A DNA stretch of 64,000 nucleotides from Folioceros fuciformis (lineage: Eukaryota; Anthocerotophyta; Anthocerotopsida; Anthocerotales): positions 139,108-203,107 of the forward strand of contig JBNGIO010006294.1 in the NCBI GenBank assembly GCA_049999805.1. Direction: 5' to 3'. The notes under the pieces are model-generated. The model searched no databases. It had not been told where the DNA came from and saw nothing but the letters and a program-made list of their open reading frames with translations. Shown here one piece after another: positions 34,720-47,500 of the stretch (the first letter of the stretch is position 1; the number at the start of each line of letters is the position of its first letter). Position numbers and translations under genes: made by a program.

Positions 34720-37330
34720 CTCCCGGCAGCGTCGCTGCAGCAACTTCCCGTGTCCGATCGCACAAAGGCAGAGCGCACGAATGCGAGCCCCGTCCAGGCA
34801 AGCGCGATGCAAGAAAAGACGTCGTCCCGCGAAGGAACCAGAGACCGGTGGCAGAATCTGGTTAAAGCTGCAGAGCGCGAGCTTTTAACGCGTTTCGGGT
34901 ACTGTAGCCCATTTCCGGTTGCCTTTCCCGAGTCTAGAAGCCTCCGGACTGTCCAAGAAAGCGTTCAGCAATTTCTTCGTAAGTCATTGATGCCACTGCT
35001 GCCTACGGTCCAAACGAACACGGAGACTTTAATCTTGAAACGAGATGAAAACGACAAATCCACCCCAGAAATACAAGGAGTAATGCCATAAAGTTTATTC
35101 ATAATTTAATTATCATAAAAACAATTAATGTTTAAAAGGATATGAAAACACCTACTTATTATATTATTTAGATGGGAGATCCCATCCACCTCAACCAAGA
35201 GGGGAAGAGACACTTAGGGTGGCAAGAGAAAGGGAGGATGCTAGCCCCACAAAACCAGCCCTCTATGTACCTTCTCCTAAGATTGCATAGTTGGATTACC
35301 TTCTTCTAAGATTGCATGGTTGGATATAGTAACCTAAAACTCTGTTTGCTAATGTTGTCAAACCTGCACCAATAGCTAATGTAGATTATGTTTACTAGGG
35401 TTGTTTGTTAGGGTTCTTTGTAGAGTAGTAGAAACTTGCTGCTAAAGAAAGGGGGAGAAATCCATTCCTTTGCTTGTGAAACTTTCTTATTGAACATCCT
35501 TCCTCTACTTAGCAAAGCAGGTTGATTATGACATGTTCGTAAACAAAGTCTCTAATTGGGTTCATAAACTTGCTCTCCTTGATGAAAAAAAAAGATCGTC
35601 TAGAAGGAACCCACAAACTTGCTCTCCTTTAGTGAAAAAAAAAAAAAAAAAATTGGCTCAAAGGGAAACCCACTATATAATGCATACAGCATCTCTTTGG
35701 TCATCGAGAGCATCTTCCACCGTCTTATGTATAACAATGCATTGCTCTCAAGAGAACAATATATGAGGTGTGACGTGCAAACCAAAGTTATTAATGACCA
35801 CCCTATAATTCTGAACATAAAGAGTATGACAATTTTAAGAGAACCATGTAGAACTATTATTGTGGAAGGAATGGTATCTTTGCATTATTTTGGTCTATAT
35901 ATATGTGTGCTAGTCACTTATCAACATATCACATACTTAACAAAGTTGTCATATAGCATGTTGTTCTCAACTCCTCAAGTTGGGCCACAAAGGGAAGTGC
36001 TTCGGCCGGGGTTCACAAGCACACCCCTCTACACCTTGGAGACACCTTTATCCCCTTTCCATTGAGACCCATGCGCTCATGTGCAAAGGATTTTCCAAGG
36101 TTTTGAAGTCTTGCGCCAAGGTAGTTCACAGCAGAAAAAATAGGCTAGGTCTTCCTCTTTCATATGTTGTAGATTTTTTTGGCAAAGGATTTCCATTGCT
36201 GAATAGCGAGTGTTGGCTAATGCTACATACAAGACGACAACGTTGGTAAGTTGGTAAGTAGACGCTTTCTTCTCCCAGACAGACTATGATGTTTTAGGTG
36301 CTATTGGTAGTCATTAGGCTTGAGAGATAAGCCCCTAGTGTCCCTATCATGGTTTATCTCCCTCTTTGGGATGTAGATGGATTTTCCCATCTTGATTTAT
36401 CCTCATTTCGAATCTTCTTTTGTTCAAGTCCATGAAAGTGATGTACATTATTAAAAAAGATATAGAAAATCCCATCTACCACAAAGACTGAAAGGAGGGT
36501 TTAAGGTCAAAAGGAGTAGCCGCTCTGATAACCACATTTGGCTTTTTCTTTTAGGAACCAGTCCCGATATGCAAATATTAGGCTTTGGACATAGGATTTG
36601 GACACACATTACATATTACATTTGTTAAACCTGGTTATAAGCATACCACTCTTCGATTGTCAAGGGAGTAGATGGCCTTGGTGCTAAGTATATGAGCTAA
36701 GCAAAGCAATGAACAATGTGAAACGACGTTGGACGATTTCTTCACCAGAATCTAGAAGCAACATCTCAAGCTGGCAGGACTACCAGCTCCAACTCGACTT
36801 TGGTGATCATAAGCTAGTGCTTCCATCAAGAGATGGATCGGACCATCGAAGCACTTCGCCCGGTTCTTCGATTATTATTCCCAAAAGTCACATATTTGTC
36901 ACTGACTTCGATGATGGCGTTTTAGAGTTGGGGAGAGGTATTGCACATGTGCTGGGTGGCGTTTCCGACTGCATATCGACCTCAAAATGAGCAACTTCGA
37001 GAGGAAATCTTTCCTTCGACAGGATGCCAACTTGGAGGGATCGGAATTGCTCCTTCCTTGAAGTATGGAGTGCTGCCAGTCAGGTGAGGGTGCCAGAGGA
37101 GGACATGGTGACTTTCCGGATTGCCGTCTCAAAGAGAAGAGACGAACCCAATCTCAGAAAATTCATAGCTGAAGGCAGGTGGCTTGCTTGCATTTTTCTC
37201 AACAGACTTTAATATGGTGGGAAACTTAAATTACATGCATGCAGATCTATGGGCAACTTTGCTTGTCCTCAACTTTGTTGGACAGTTCCTCCAAGATGCT
37301 GTCATCACAGCCAGTTAGTTCTAGATTTTA
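34720..37330. other. Intergenic; AT-rich, no gene recognised
   Basis: From about 35080 the sequence becomes AT-rich, with an A-run at 35636-35651 and repeated words such as CAAACTTGCTCTCCTT and AAGATTGCATRGTTGGAT in close tandem. It resembles old inserted repeat DNA. A 93-codon frame at 36709-36990 (+) begins MNNVKRRWTISSPESRSN and has ordinary composition, but no motif and no partner exon that I could establish. I leave it unassigned. Confidence 0.5.
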
Positions 37331-37380
37331 TTCATCCCAGCAAACACTGACCTCGTGTGCCATGCAAGGCATTGCACGCT

Positions 37381-38057
37381 TCAGAAAGGCAGGCTTGGTG
37401 GTGCAGCTTCAGGGTGGTTGGGCTGGAGCTGCGGAGGGGCCTGGCTGGTCCCTGGCTCCGGAGGCGGCGGGGGAGCGGGGTCGTTCTCCTTCTTATTTGT
37501 ATGCTTTTCCTCCGGCTCGCACTCCTGCTCCTGAACAAAGCTGCTGCCGATTCTGATTTCGAAGAACTTGGGCCTCTGAGCATGTGGGATAGGGCATTTG
37601 GGAACCAGAACCGTCAAGACGCCGTCCTGGCAAGCCGCGGCGATGAGCGTGTTCTCCACGCCAGAAGGGAGAGTAAACTTGCGCACGAACTTTCCCACCC
37701 TTCTCTCCTTCTGCAGGTACCTGGACTCGGGCCTTTCGGGGACCTCATCCCGGGTGCGCTCTCCGCTCAGGATGAGCACACAGTCGTTCTCAATCCGCAC
37801 CTGCAAGGCACGGCCATGCCCCAATCCCGATCAGACCAGCTCATGATTAGGGCCTCAGCAAGTGCTCCCGCACTCCATCCCCAAAACTGCTTGCTTTGGA
37901 ATACGGTTTCGCCGAATTGAAAGCTCCCGCGAAGGTAGACCTAGGATCTTACAGAACAGTCATGAGGTTTGAGGCCAGGCACATCTGCGACGAAGACGTA
38001 GCAATCCGGAGTCTCCCTCACGTCCACGTCGGGCGGAATGACCGCCGGCCCAGTCAT
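37381..38057 (-). CDS. Small heat-shock protein (HSP20), closest to cytosolic class II
   Basis: Two exons, 38057-37953 and 37800-37381, join in phase 0. The alpha-crystallin domain starts at PDVDVRETPDCYVFVADVPGLK and continues through ILSGERTR and RRVGKFVRKFTLP to DGVLTVLVPK. An I-x-I anchor follows (FEIRIG). These ATP-independent chaperones bind unfolding proteins in the cytosol under heat. After the anchor comes an unusual tail of about 45 residues, mostly Pro, Glu and Gln (NDPAPPPPPEPG). The N-terminal arm is uncertain. The frame is open upstream to a TAG that could be a splice acceptor, and a further exon from an ATG at 38255 with donor GTGAAG would also fit in phase. No clear heat-shock element was identified. 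Confidence 0.85.
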
Positions 38058-38292
38058 TGCTGAGGCGCTGAGGGCATTGGACGACAGATGCGAATTCGCA
38101 ACCTACAGAAACCCGAGGATGCTGATGCCGGCATTCCAATCCCCCCTCCCTGCTGCATGGACTCTCGTGAATCTGCTCCTCCGTTTCCCGGACTTCACAA
38201 TCGCTCCTTCTTTTGCTCCTCGGGAACAGAAGAAGGAAGGCAGCAACGGGAACATGTCCGCCAGTTATGACATTCCCAACCCGTTGCTCTGA

Positions 38293-39361
38293 AACTCGAC
38301 TTCACACGGACACTGTGAACTTCCACTGTTTATGGCTACGATTTGCTTGTCTTATTTAGGGCTTTTTTTCTTCCGTTTAGGGTTACATACTCTTCCGAGC
38401 CCCTCTTGCAGTGCAAGCTCGTCAAGCCATGATGGTAACGTCAGATAGTAGCTACGAACACACATGTGCAGAGTACACGAGGACAGCCTTTCAACTGGCA
38501 CCACTGTCTCCTCTACTGACATCTTGTTGACAAAACATCACTGAGGCTCAACCTGTCGCTAGCCCTCGAAAGGGAACTTGTTCTCCTCAGGCATACACTG
38601 TTCAATGACATACATCTTGGTTTCTGTACCGGGCGTCGTCCTCATGGATAAATAGGAAGTTGTGTTGAGACTTCGGCTGCAACACCGGCAATACGTCAAG
38701 GGGGGCGCAAGCTTTTTCTTCCTTTGGCCCGAATTATCTCCTTCAAGAGTGGGGCCCCTTGCTGCAAGAAGAGGGCCATAAACCGCTCCATTCCCGGCCT
38801 TGATGACAGGAATGAGTCTTGCAGGTGCTGCAGATGACAACCATGCCGGGACGGGGAACATGACAAATATCTTCCTGGAGCTGGGCACAAGGACCAGCGA
38901 ATATCCCAGACCTTCCGGCTCAGACCCTCCTTCTCCGGAGTGGCATCCTGACCATGGCCCCCAGCTTCTCAGCGTGTGAGAACGGCAGTCCCACGGCACA
39001 CCAACTCATCCAATCCAATGGCAGTGGCCTAGCACATTTTCCCGCGCATGCAGGCAGCTGTGACAAGCGGGCCAAAGCAGAGGCTCGTTGATGAGGCCCA
39101 CGGTCAGTGTGGCGGGGGTTCAACATTCCACCGCTACGGTGTAGTACTCCCATCTTCCACCTTGCAGCTAACACCCAGAGCCGTCAAAGGAATTTAATGC
39201 ACGGGTCGGAAAGGAGATTCATCCACTGCAAAAATCATGCACAGCTTAGTACAAAATGCATATGTTGTACAGTTTACATGTTGAGCCCGATCACGTTGAA
39301 ATGGAAGAGACACGAAGAAGAAAACAGGTGTACCAGGGCAGAATTGGGTTCCAAGCATTCT
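38293..39361. other. Intergenic, no gene recognised
   Basis: A minus-strand frame at 38559-38999 has mixed composition, with a stretch (FVMFPVPAWLSSAAPARLIPV) that might be hydrophobic, but no motif and no exon partners were found. The right part includes the POP4 3' UTR. The last 90 bp are also represented beside the decayed POP4 copy at 26670. Confidence 0.45.
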
Positions 39362-40756
39362 TCACAACTCGATAGTTGCTGCCTTCCGCACGTTCGTGTC
39401 GGGTGCAGGTCTTAAAGACCGTGCACTCATATTATTTCCGAAAAGAGTAACGCGTAAGTCGTCAACCTGTAACATGAAGATGGTTCCTCCCTTGGGAATG
39501 ACTGCAGCACCAACCGGATATGAGTTAGCTCCTGCAGAGTTGTATCCAAAAGCATGCAGATTTAACCAAACTTGACTTGCGTACCCCGTAACTTGTCCTC
39601 ACACGTGATGATGCCGAAGGCTGTCTCTGACTCGCGTATCATGATCCCTTGAGTGCCGACCACACTCTTATTTTTTGATTCCACAACTGCCAAGTTCAAC
39701 CACATCAGCTGCGGCCGTGCACGACCATTCCATAACATGAATTCAAGGTATGAAATATGGCAACAGCTAAAAGACAGACCAGCAAGAATGGCACCATGTA
39801 GGTCTACTGTCATCAGCAGGGACTGAGTCATCTCCATCGAGTCTCTGCACTTCCGGCGATCTAGCATTAGCCACTGATATTCAACAGCTTAAGCTGACAA
39901 ATGTGCAAGAAAAAGCTGGTGACAGTGTTACCTGCATTCTGCAAGAAGGGTAGTCACATACTCTTTCCACATTTCCTGCAGGGGCTTGTACAAGCTGTAC
40001 CTGCAAAACAAGAGTGAATCCCTTTTGTTAACAAGTTTTGTCACGTGTAACCCTAACTCCCTTCTTGTTCGACTGGACGAGATGGGCTTACTTGCAGTAC
40101 TGTTGGGGGATGTTGAATGATCCCAGACTTCGCTGCTTCCGTGACGATATGCGAATAAGTGACCGCTTTCCCCGGCTCCTTGTTGCTCTTAAGAAGGCCC
40201 TCCCAGCTGCTTTACGTGTTACGGGATTGTCAAGCATCACAAACTTGTCTTTAAGGCGCATGTCGATTGTCGCACCGACATCTCCCGTGATCCTGCAATT
40301 GTCCTTCAGAAAATCTCGTAGGACCTCATCCACCACCACGTCTGGCTTCACCCACTTGGGCAGCTGGTATAAAAATTCCAACATGTCAGCCATAGCAATC
40401 AGATCACCATATTGATGACTGAATCTTTCGCAGCTAAGTTCAGTCAAAGCAGCAAAGAAGCGGGGCATCACCTTGAGATACGCAGCAAGTGGGCCTTTCG
40501 CCACATCCTCACAGAGCGGGGCATAGGTTGCGTCTCCGGAATTCAAGTCTGCAACAATTGCACTCCACAATAAAACAACAGGACACTCACGAATTGCATG
40601 CCAACAACCCCAAAAAATTGAATCCACAACAGTACCTGCTCCAGAACTCCGTCTGTCCGATGTCTTTCTCTTCACAGATTTGGGAGATTTGTGGTAGGGA
40701 GACCCAGCGGACGGGGTGCCTCGCTCCACCAAGCCTTTCATCGTAGACGACTTCAT
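39362..40756 (-). CDS. POP4: RNase P/MRP protein subunit POP4 (Rpp29)
   Basis: Five exons, 40756-40092, 40000-39932, 39844-39780, 39686-39585 and 39531-39362, splice in consistent phase. The Rpp29 fold is recognisable. LYKPLQEMWKEYVTTLL precedes a TVDLHGAIL block, then VVESKNKSVVGTQGIMIRE, then TAFGIIT and VIPKGGTIFMLQV. These are the conserved Sm-like barrel segments of the family. The protein binds the catalytic RNA of RNase P and MRP in the nucleus and helps tRNA 5' and rRNA maturation. A long basic N-terminal part (about 180 residues) is typical of eukaryotic members. The start is the first ATG of exon 1. A decayed copy with introns lies at 26665-27705. Confidence 0.93.
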
Positions 40757-41414
40757 CGTCGTGTAAACATTTTCAGCTAGCTAGCTGCAAAGCTAGCTCT
40801 TAAATACAACTATAATCTATTTTTAAACAAACCAAAATAGTATAACTCGATTAATATTAATCGTGTTTGGGCCGTCTTTAGTAATTCGACACCAGTTAGT
40901 TAGGTATCTTACGCAACTTACTAGTATCTAAAATAGGAGGCGCGGAAATGTATCAAACGCCTTTCACAATGTAGGTGATAAAATAAACAGTTCCGAGATA
41001 TATCCACACATTTTAGGTAAGTAGAGCTTTCCTTCCCTCTTTCCACCTTGGTGTGCAACTTTTCTTTCCACTTTGGTGTGCAACTTTTCTCTTCTCTCTT
41101 TGTATTTTGGTGTGTAATAGTATAAGATTTTTATTCATATAATAATAAATTATTTATTTATTTATTTTCTATGAGATACACTCCTCCTCCTCATTTACAA
41201 TGATGTAGAATGATGTCATCCTCTTCCCTATTTGAACATCTGTTTTTTTCCAATGATCCCTCCTTTTTGAATTATGTTATTATTTTTATTTTTATATCTA
41301 TGATGACTATAGCAATTGAAGAAGAGAATATGCGGTTCCAACATAGAGCCTGGTGGAAATATCCTCATCAAATAGCATTATGGAGGGATGTGCACATAAC
41401 AACTTGACATAGAG

Positions 41415-42370
41415 ATGGAGCTAGAGTCCGTGATACTCAATGGCGATTTGCTTAGAATGTCTTATCCCAATTTCATTTCATTGGTTAGTTTACTACAACC
41501 TCACATTATTTTGTCTTCTTCAAGGGAACTTTTACAACTAGATTATGTAGTGGCAATGGTGCTTCACCACCTTGCTCGTGGTTTGTCGCCACATGTTATT
41601 GCTGATATGTATGGAGTTGGTGCAGCTATAGTGGTACAATACACTTTGTACATTACTGAAGTGTTGAGCAATCCACAAAAATTATTCTCACATTTTATTA
41701 CATGGCCTTCCCAACATAGGCAAAAGGTTATTTCAGCCAAGTTCCAAACTCTTACAGGGTTATTTAACATGGTGGGATGTATTGATGAGAAAGATAACCC
41801 AGTTGCATATTGGTGTCAACATGACATACATTCTATTGTGTTGCAAGGTATTGTGATGTAGACAAACTCTGTTTAGATTTGTGTTTAGAAGTACATGATG
41901 CAACAATATTGAAGGAAAGTAGTGTATGGAAAAGGATGATGGATGGCAGGATTTTGACTGAGCCAAGATTACAAGTTGAAGGTAGGATTGTGGCCCCTTA
42001 CATAGTCGGGGATAGCACTTATCCACGTATGCCATTTTTATTGAAACCTTATAATTTAAAAAGTAAGCAAGAAGACAAGGTTGTGTTTAACGGGAACATG
42101 GATGGAGGGCGGGTGAAGATCGAAAATGCATATGCCTTGTTGAAGAACAAGTAGAGAATTTTTGAAGAACTTGAATGTGCGTTTGAAGTATGCTTCTCAA
42201 GTTGTGATTGCATGTTGTGCTCTACACAACTTTTGCATTATGGTGAAAGAGTCACAACCTAAGGACATTGATGCAAATCCATATCCATTACATGAAGAGA
42301 GACATGTCAATTTGTGACAAGATGTTTCCAATCGAATATTGTACAATGAAGCTAAGAAACAAGAGGAATG
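41415..42370 (+). pseudogene. PIF/Harbinger transposase (HARBI1-like), frameshifted
   Basis: Frame pieces read in order as a HARBI1-type nuclease: GLSPHVIADMYGV (helix-turn-helix), FNMVGCIDEKDNPVAYWCQ (first Asp), then after a frameshift near 41855 EVHDATIL, PYIVGDSTYP (second Asp) and GRVKIENAYALLKN (Glu). A TAG follows KN, and sequence after another frame change reads RLKYASQVVIACCALHNF. These are the usual final blocks. At least two frame changes and one stop make it inactive. A preceding frame (41210-41407) probably belongs to its N-terminus. Confidence 0.88.
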
Positions 42371-42587
42371 CATTGTTTGACCATTGGAAACCTTCAAACA
42401 TTCAGGGAAACTAAGTTTATAAAGAATTTAAGTTTGCTATAGATTTAAGCTATTTTTGTTAAGACAAATATAAAATATATTTGATTTAATAATAATATTT
42501 GTGAATACATGGATATTTTCTAAGACACCAAACTCTCGTGTCCATTGGAGACCCACAAGCTAAAGCCTCTCACGTGCTCTCATATGT

Positions 42588-42893
42588 TATGATAAGTAGA
42601 AATTGCAAAGCTCTCGTAAATATGTGTGCAAACTTCAAAATGGAAACGAGCATAAACAGGGCTGGCATATACTCATAAGTAGGAATTGGAAGGCTCTTAA
42701 AAGGATGCATACAAACTTCAAAACGGAAACATGCACATCCAGGGCTGGTATAAACTTGTAAGTAGAAATTGTGAAAGACAGACATGTATATAAACTTCAA
42801 AATGGAAGCATACAGGCATATACTCGTAAGGAGAAATTAGAAGGTTTTATAGGCATGCATGCAAACCTCCAAATGGCTCATCAAGGCTGTATG
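42588..42893 (+). repeat. Imperfect tandem repeat, about 4 units of 70-83 bp
   Basis: Each unit has the form AAGTAGAAATT...CAAACTTCAAAATGGAAACATGCA...GGGCTGGTATA. The four copies differ by substitutions and small indels. It lies between the transposase and Myb-like ORF of the PIF/Harbinger element, so it may be a subterminal or internal array of the transposon. Confidence 0.8.
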
Positions 42894-43045
42894 TATCCTG
42901 CCCTTGCTTTCTTAGGAGACCTCTTTGCAGCTAAGGATTTTGCCATGTAAACCTGGTCCTCCATCTGAATTTGCTCTTTCCTAATCTCATGTTCTAACAT
43001 GAGCTTCTTCATCTTCAACTAGTTCTTCCTCTCATGTTCCAAGAG

Positions 43046-43055
43046 NNNNNNNNNN
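43046..43055. other. Assembly gap, 10 N
   Basis: Ten Ns inside the minus-strand Myb-like ORF region of the transposon. Confidence 0.99.
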
Positions 43056-43536
43056 AGAGTAGCTTCTGCAACTGCAATTGATTTGACATTTTGGCAGTCT
43101 CAATAGCAACTAAACTTTGAGCAAAAGAAGTAAGCCCCTTGATCAGTTGGTTTCCAAGGTCTATAGAAGACCGTCTTCTCTTCACCCTTCTTCCTTGCAC
43201 ATAGTCAAGGAACTCCTTGCTATCTCGACTAGGGGATTCCTCCCTATCTTCTTCTTGAGATTCATTGCCAGAACAAGTTCACATCGATCTACATCATATG
43301 CATCCAAAAGGGATCAGACATGAAGGGTCCTAGAAAAACACAAGGTGTATAGCCTATATCGAAGAGGAGGGACTGATGGTAGTGGTCTTGGTAAACTCAA
43401 GGTGTCTCATGCAAGAAATGGAGAGCTTGGACAAGAAAGTGGCACCTTAGAGTTGTCCTTAGTGCCCACAGTAAGTATCCGTATCATGCAAGTCATACAG
43501 TGGAGTGTTAAAATGGCTGGAATCACTATATGGAAT

Positions 43537-43654
43537 GATGCCAACCCCCTCCTTGGATCTTGAGCATTGGGAATACCTACAAATTTGCAGAGAGTGATGC
43601 CAACCCCTTCTTTGGATCTTGAGCGTTAGGAATACCTACAAACTTGGGATTGCC
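43537..43654 (+). repeat. Tandem duplication, 59-bp unit, two copies
   Basis: GATGCCAACCCCCTCCTTGG... at 43537 recurs at 43596 with a few substitutions. It interrupts the minus-strand Myb-like frame. Confidence 0.88.
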
Positions 43655-43939
43655 TTCACAAATAGAAGCCATAGTTTGAAAATGAGGCCAAGTAGAATTC
43701 ACCTGACGTGTGCTTAACTTCATCTCCTTCTCCTTGTGGTACCATTTCTTAAGATTCTCTAGCTTTTGCTTGCACTTCTTGCCATATAGACCATCCATGT
43801 GACAAGTACTAGCCACCTCTTTGGCTATTTCAAACTAGTGCTTGTTCCCCAAATTTCCAGCTTTGAGATGCACAAGATGCATCTCATGGTATGAGTCGAT
43901 TAGTGTGGACTTTGCCTCTTCTGACTAGATGAGGACTAG

Positions 43940-44069
43940 AGAGAGTTTGACCGCTTGCTTTGTGTTGCCTCGTATTGACTTGCAAATCCTAAATCCACAA
44001 CTTCAGAGAGTTTGACTGCTTGCTTTGTGTTGCCTCGTATTGACTTGCAAATCCTAAATCCACAACTTC
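43940..44069 (+). repeat. Nearly perfect tandem duplication, 65-bp unit, two copies
   Basis: AGAGAGTTTGACCGCTTGC... at 43940-44004 is repeated at 44005-44069 with one visible substitution, indicating a recent event at the right side of the transposon region. Confidence 0.92.
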
Positions 44070-44585
44070 ATCATCCGCATCTAGTAGTTGAGAAAAAAAA
44101 GAGCCATCACTTCATCCATTGACCGCAAAGTACCAGGACACTAAACCACACAAGGCCAAACCACATGCACACCCTGCAGATGGAACAAGCAAGAACACAA
44201 ATCTTGGGGGACAGCTGCAACAAGCATAAACAGGATCTTGCATATGGCCACGCCAACTTAATCGTAGAGTTTGAGTTTTAGGGCACGTTTTGATAGGCTT
44301 AATCCATTTCATTATAGATCTCGGGCCAACCTATGGGACGAGAAGCTGGAAAAACCCTGACATACATCAAAACACTGCGCCGTAAGCTTGCCAAACGGCG
44401 GGCCGAAAGATGGCAAAAAGATGTTTAAAATAATATTCTCCTTCCTTTACGGTAGGTAACTATCACTGGGCGGTTCCTTTTGTCGGCTTCGTTGTGAAAG
44501 GCTCTTCAGTGAGGAGTGTTGGGGACTACGTAGGCTGGGCCGAGGTCAGGCTAGGTGTTCGGGTCACCTGTTGAAGCACAGCAAA

Positions 44586-47500
44586 ATGCCGGGGGCTGTG
44601 GACAAGGAGGGAAAGGGTTGCAGAGATCCTGCAGCTCTGCAGCTTTTCAAGAGCATCGGGCTGGACGAGCGCACTGCGCAAAACGCGGTTGCAAATGCCA
44701 AAGTTACCACAAACCTGACGGAGGTTATCAACGAGGTTCGTCCTTGTCTGCAGCTCTCCTGGTGTCTGGTTGCTTGAATTTTCTGACGCGATGCACGCTG
44801 GAACAGGCTGGAGTAAGCGACGGATGTGACAAGTCTGTGGGCAATCTCTTGTATACGGTGTGAATTACCGGGATCTTGCGTTCTTTTCAGTTTCTCCACC
44901 TTGAGATCCTGTGTTCACGTAGATTGAATTTTCCCATGCTGTTAATGCGGCAGGTCGCGACGAAGTATCCTGTTAATGCTTTGAAGCACCGATCAACATT
45001 GGTCGGATATGTTACTGCGGGAAAGGTGGCCTTCTGTACTGGAATGTGGTTTTTTTTGACCCTGGAGGTTGTTGGGATTCCACTGTCAAAGGGTAGTCTG
45101 GAAATGCGGTCCTGTCATGTTTCAGATACGAAGCAATCCTCAGGTGGAAGGTGCCTTTGGATACCTGTCTACTATTGGTTCGGAGTCACTGGATATCAAA
45201 GAACTCGAGGAAAAAAGCGGGGTTGGTGAGTAGACTCGTGTTAGTTGGTTGTAGTTGCCACATTGCTCGCGTTTGCGTGCAATTTTGATGGGTTTCTGGC
45301 ATCATGTTAGTAACAACTGAGTGAATCAGGGGTGGACGTGTCTCCCCAACAGATCAAGTCGGCTGTTGAGGAAGTCCTCAAAGTCAATGTGGACCAAGTA
45401 TTATCTGAACGTTATCGGATAAATGGTGTTCTTATAACCTCACCCAGATATGCTGACAAGCTAGGAACGAGACATGCATATCCTTACGCAGCTCTGTGCA
45501 TTTTTCAGTTGGAACCCTTCTTGGTCATGTTCGGCAGAAGCTGCCATGGGCAGACTGGAAGCTTTTGAAGGTTCGTGCCATGTGATCCAATGCATCTAGC
45601 TTATTTGGAGGTCTCTTAGTTTCTTCTGTAGCTTATTCTTGCGGTTGCGGGTTTTAGACGGTGGGTCCTTGACTGTAACATTCCATCTCCGGTGCAGGTG
45701 GAGATGGACTCCCAGCTCAAAGGCATTCTTGGAGAGAAGACTGCTCAAGATGAGGAGAAACCAGTCAAAAAGAAGAAAGAGAAACCGAAAGCTGAGGTAG
45801 TTGGATCACAACAACCTAAGAATCTACTTTCTTGCTCACCATTTTGTCTGCTGATGTTTGAGTCCGAAAGTCTTTTGGTCTTATGTTTGCAACGCAGTGC
45901 TGCAATCTGTCTGGTGTGTTTTCAGGTGACAAGTAAATGTTATTGATGCCATGACATGCAGGAGCCCAGTACAGCTGTGAAGGCGAGTCCAGCGCCTGAG
46001 CCAGAAGAGAGCAACCCATATGCCATTTTTCCTAAACCTGAGGAGAATTTCAAGGTAGCGTTGTAGATATTCAATTCCTCTGCCCTCTCTTTTAGGGTCT
46101 GATTGCCAGTCATCAACAAAGGTCGGATGGAAACTGATTGGTTTGTCATGGACAGGTTCACACCGAAATTTTCTTTAGTGATGGAAGTATTTGGAGGCCT
46201 CACAATAGCAGGGAGAAGCTTGAAAAGCATTTGCAGGCAACAGGCGGACGGGTTTTCACCAGATTCCCGCCCGAGCCAAATGGCTATTTGCATATTGGAC
46301 ATGCCAAGGTATGCCCTTGCTGAGATGTTTGTCTCTTGGCTTTATTCAAGTTCTGGAGTAAGTGTGGTTTGATCTTGGAGCCTGCGGTGAAATGACCTAA
46401 CGATTTCTTTCTGCACTGGTGCTATAGGCCATGTTCGTAGACTTTGGTCTTGCCCAAGATGCTGTTGGACACTGTTATTTAAGGTGAGTGCGTCCCAAGC
46501 CCCTCTGCAAGATTTGCTGGCAGAATGGTGGAAAATATCCTGCCATCAAATCATGTTCAGTGCAAGACAGACTGACTACTCATGGAATGGAAATGTTTGT
46601 ATCTGCAGTAGAGTAACATTTTCATGTCTCGCCTATAAATAGGTACGATGATACAAATCCAGAAGCTGAAAAGCAGGAGTACATTGACCATATCCAGGAA
46701 ATTGTTTCTTGGATGGGATGGAAGCCCTACAAGGTAGAAGGCAGTTCTCCAACGTTGCAAGGTCATGTTTTCTTTCGGCAGAGGAGTCACTGCGCGTTTC
46801 GTGGTACTTGCAGATCACTTACAGTAGCGACTACTTCCAGGAGTTGTATGATCTAGCCGTGGCTCTTATTAAACGAGGGCACGCGTATGTCGACCACCAG
46901 GTCAGAATTCCTAGCTCATGGATGCGTGTTGGTTGTGTAGCTCTGATGTATCGTTGTCTGAGCTAGGATTGTCAACCAACAAAGGTGATTGCAGACTGCT
47001 GATGAGATTAAAGAGCACCGGCAGAAGAAGATGGACAGCCCATGGAGAAACCGTCCCCGTGCTGAAAGTCTTAAACTCTTTGAAGAGATGAGGCAAGGGA
47101 GGATAGACGAAGGAAAAGCAACCCTGCGTATGAAGCAGGATAACAAGAATGATAATTTCAACATGTATGATCTTATAGCTTATCGAATCAAGGTAATGTA
47201 CGGCATCTTTATGGCAATTTGGCTTTTTCTTTGGTATGCCTTTTTATTGTTACATGAGAAATTTTTGCAATGTGTCCATGCAGTTTACTCCTCACCCACA
47301 TGCTGGGAATAACTGGTGCATTTACCCAAGTTATGATTACACCCACTGCATTGTTGACTCTCTTGAGAATATTTCTCATTCGGTATGAACTTGGTTTGGT
47401 TATCATTTGGGATTTATGATGTCTAAGTTTTTGGTTTGATCGTCTAGAGCCGAATATCACAGCTCTTACGAACACTTAGTCGTCTGCAATTGTGCAATTG

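Larger units (their letters stand above)
43000..43816 (-). pseudogene. Myb/SANT-like protein of the PIF/Harbinger element, degenerate
   Basis: The upstream part (43577-43816) reads KCKQKLENLKKWYHKEKE, then WPHFQTMASICEGNPKFVG, the typical trihelix/Myb-SANT core of PIF ORF1 proteins, which bind terminal repeats and recruit the transposase. A downstream piece (about 43015-43200) reads KRRRSSIDLGNQLIKGL and a helical MSNQLQLQKL, matching the usual C-terminal part. A short duplication (43537-43654), stops and a 10-N gap separate the pieces. Confidence 0.75.
41210..44070 (+). mobile_element. Degenerate PIF/Harbinger DNA transposon
   Basis: Contains both genes expected of this superfamily: a DDE-type Harbinger transposase on the plus strand (41415-42370) and a Myb/SANT-like DNA-binding ORF on the minus strand (about 43000-43816). 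Both are broken. The surrounding DNA is AT-rich relative to the flanking genes. Terminal inverted repeats and the expected 3-bp TTA/TAA target duplication were not identified with confidence, so the bounds are those of recognisable content. Confidence 0.75.

Noticed and set aside
35620-35665. A-run as the tail of a retroposed gene or SINE
   Set aside because: No processed coding sequence, RNA polymerase III box pair or target duplication was found around the run.
36709-36990. A 93-codon plus-strand gene
   Set aside because: Ordinary composition but no recognisable domain, splice partner or conserved neighbour; left as a note in the intergenic entry.
38559-38999. A 146-codon minus-strand gene
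   Set aside because: Mixed composition, no motif, no partner exons and several overlapping frames; support is too weak for a gene call.
42588-42893. CRISPR-like array
   Set aside because: The units are contiguous diverged tandem repeats without spacers in a eukaryotic transposon.
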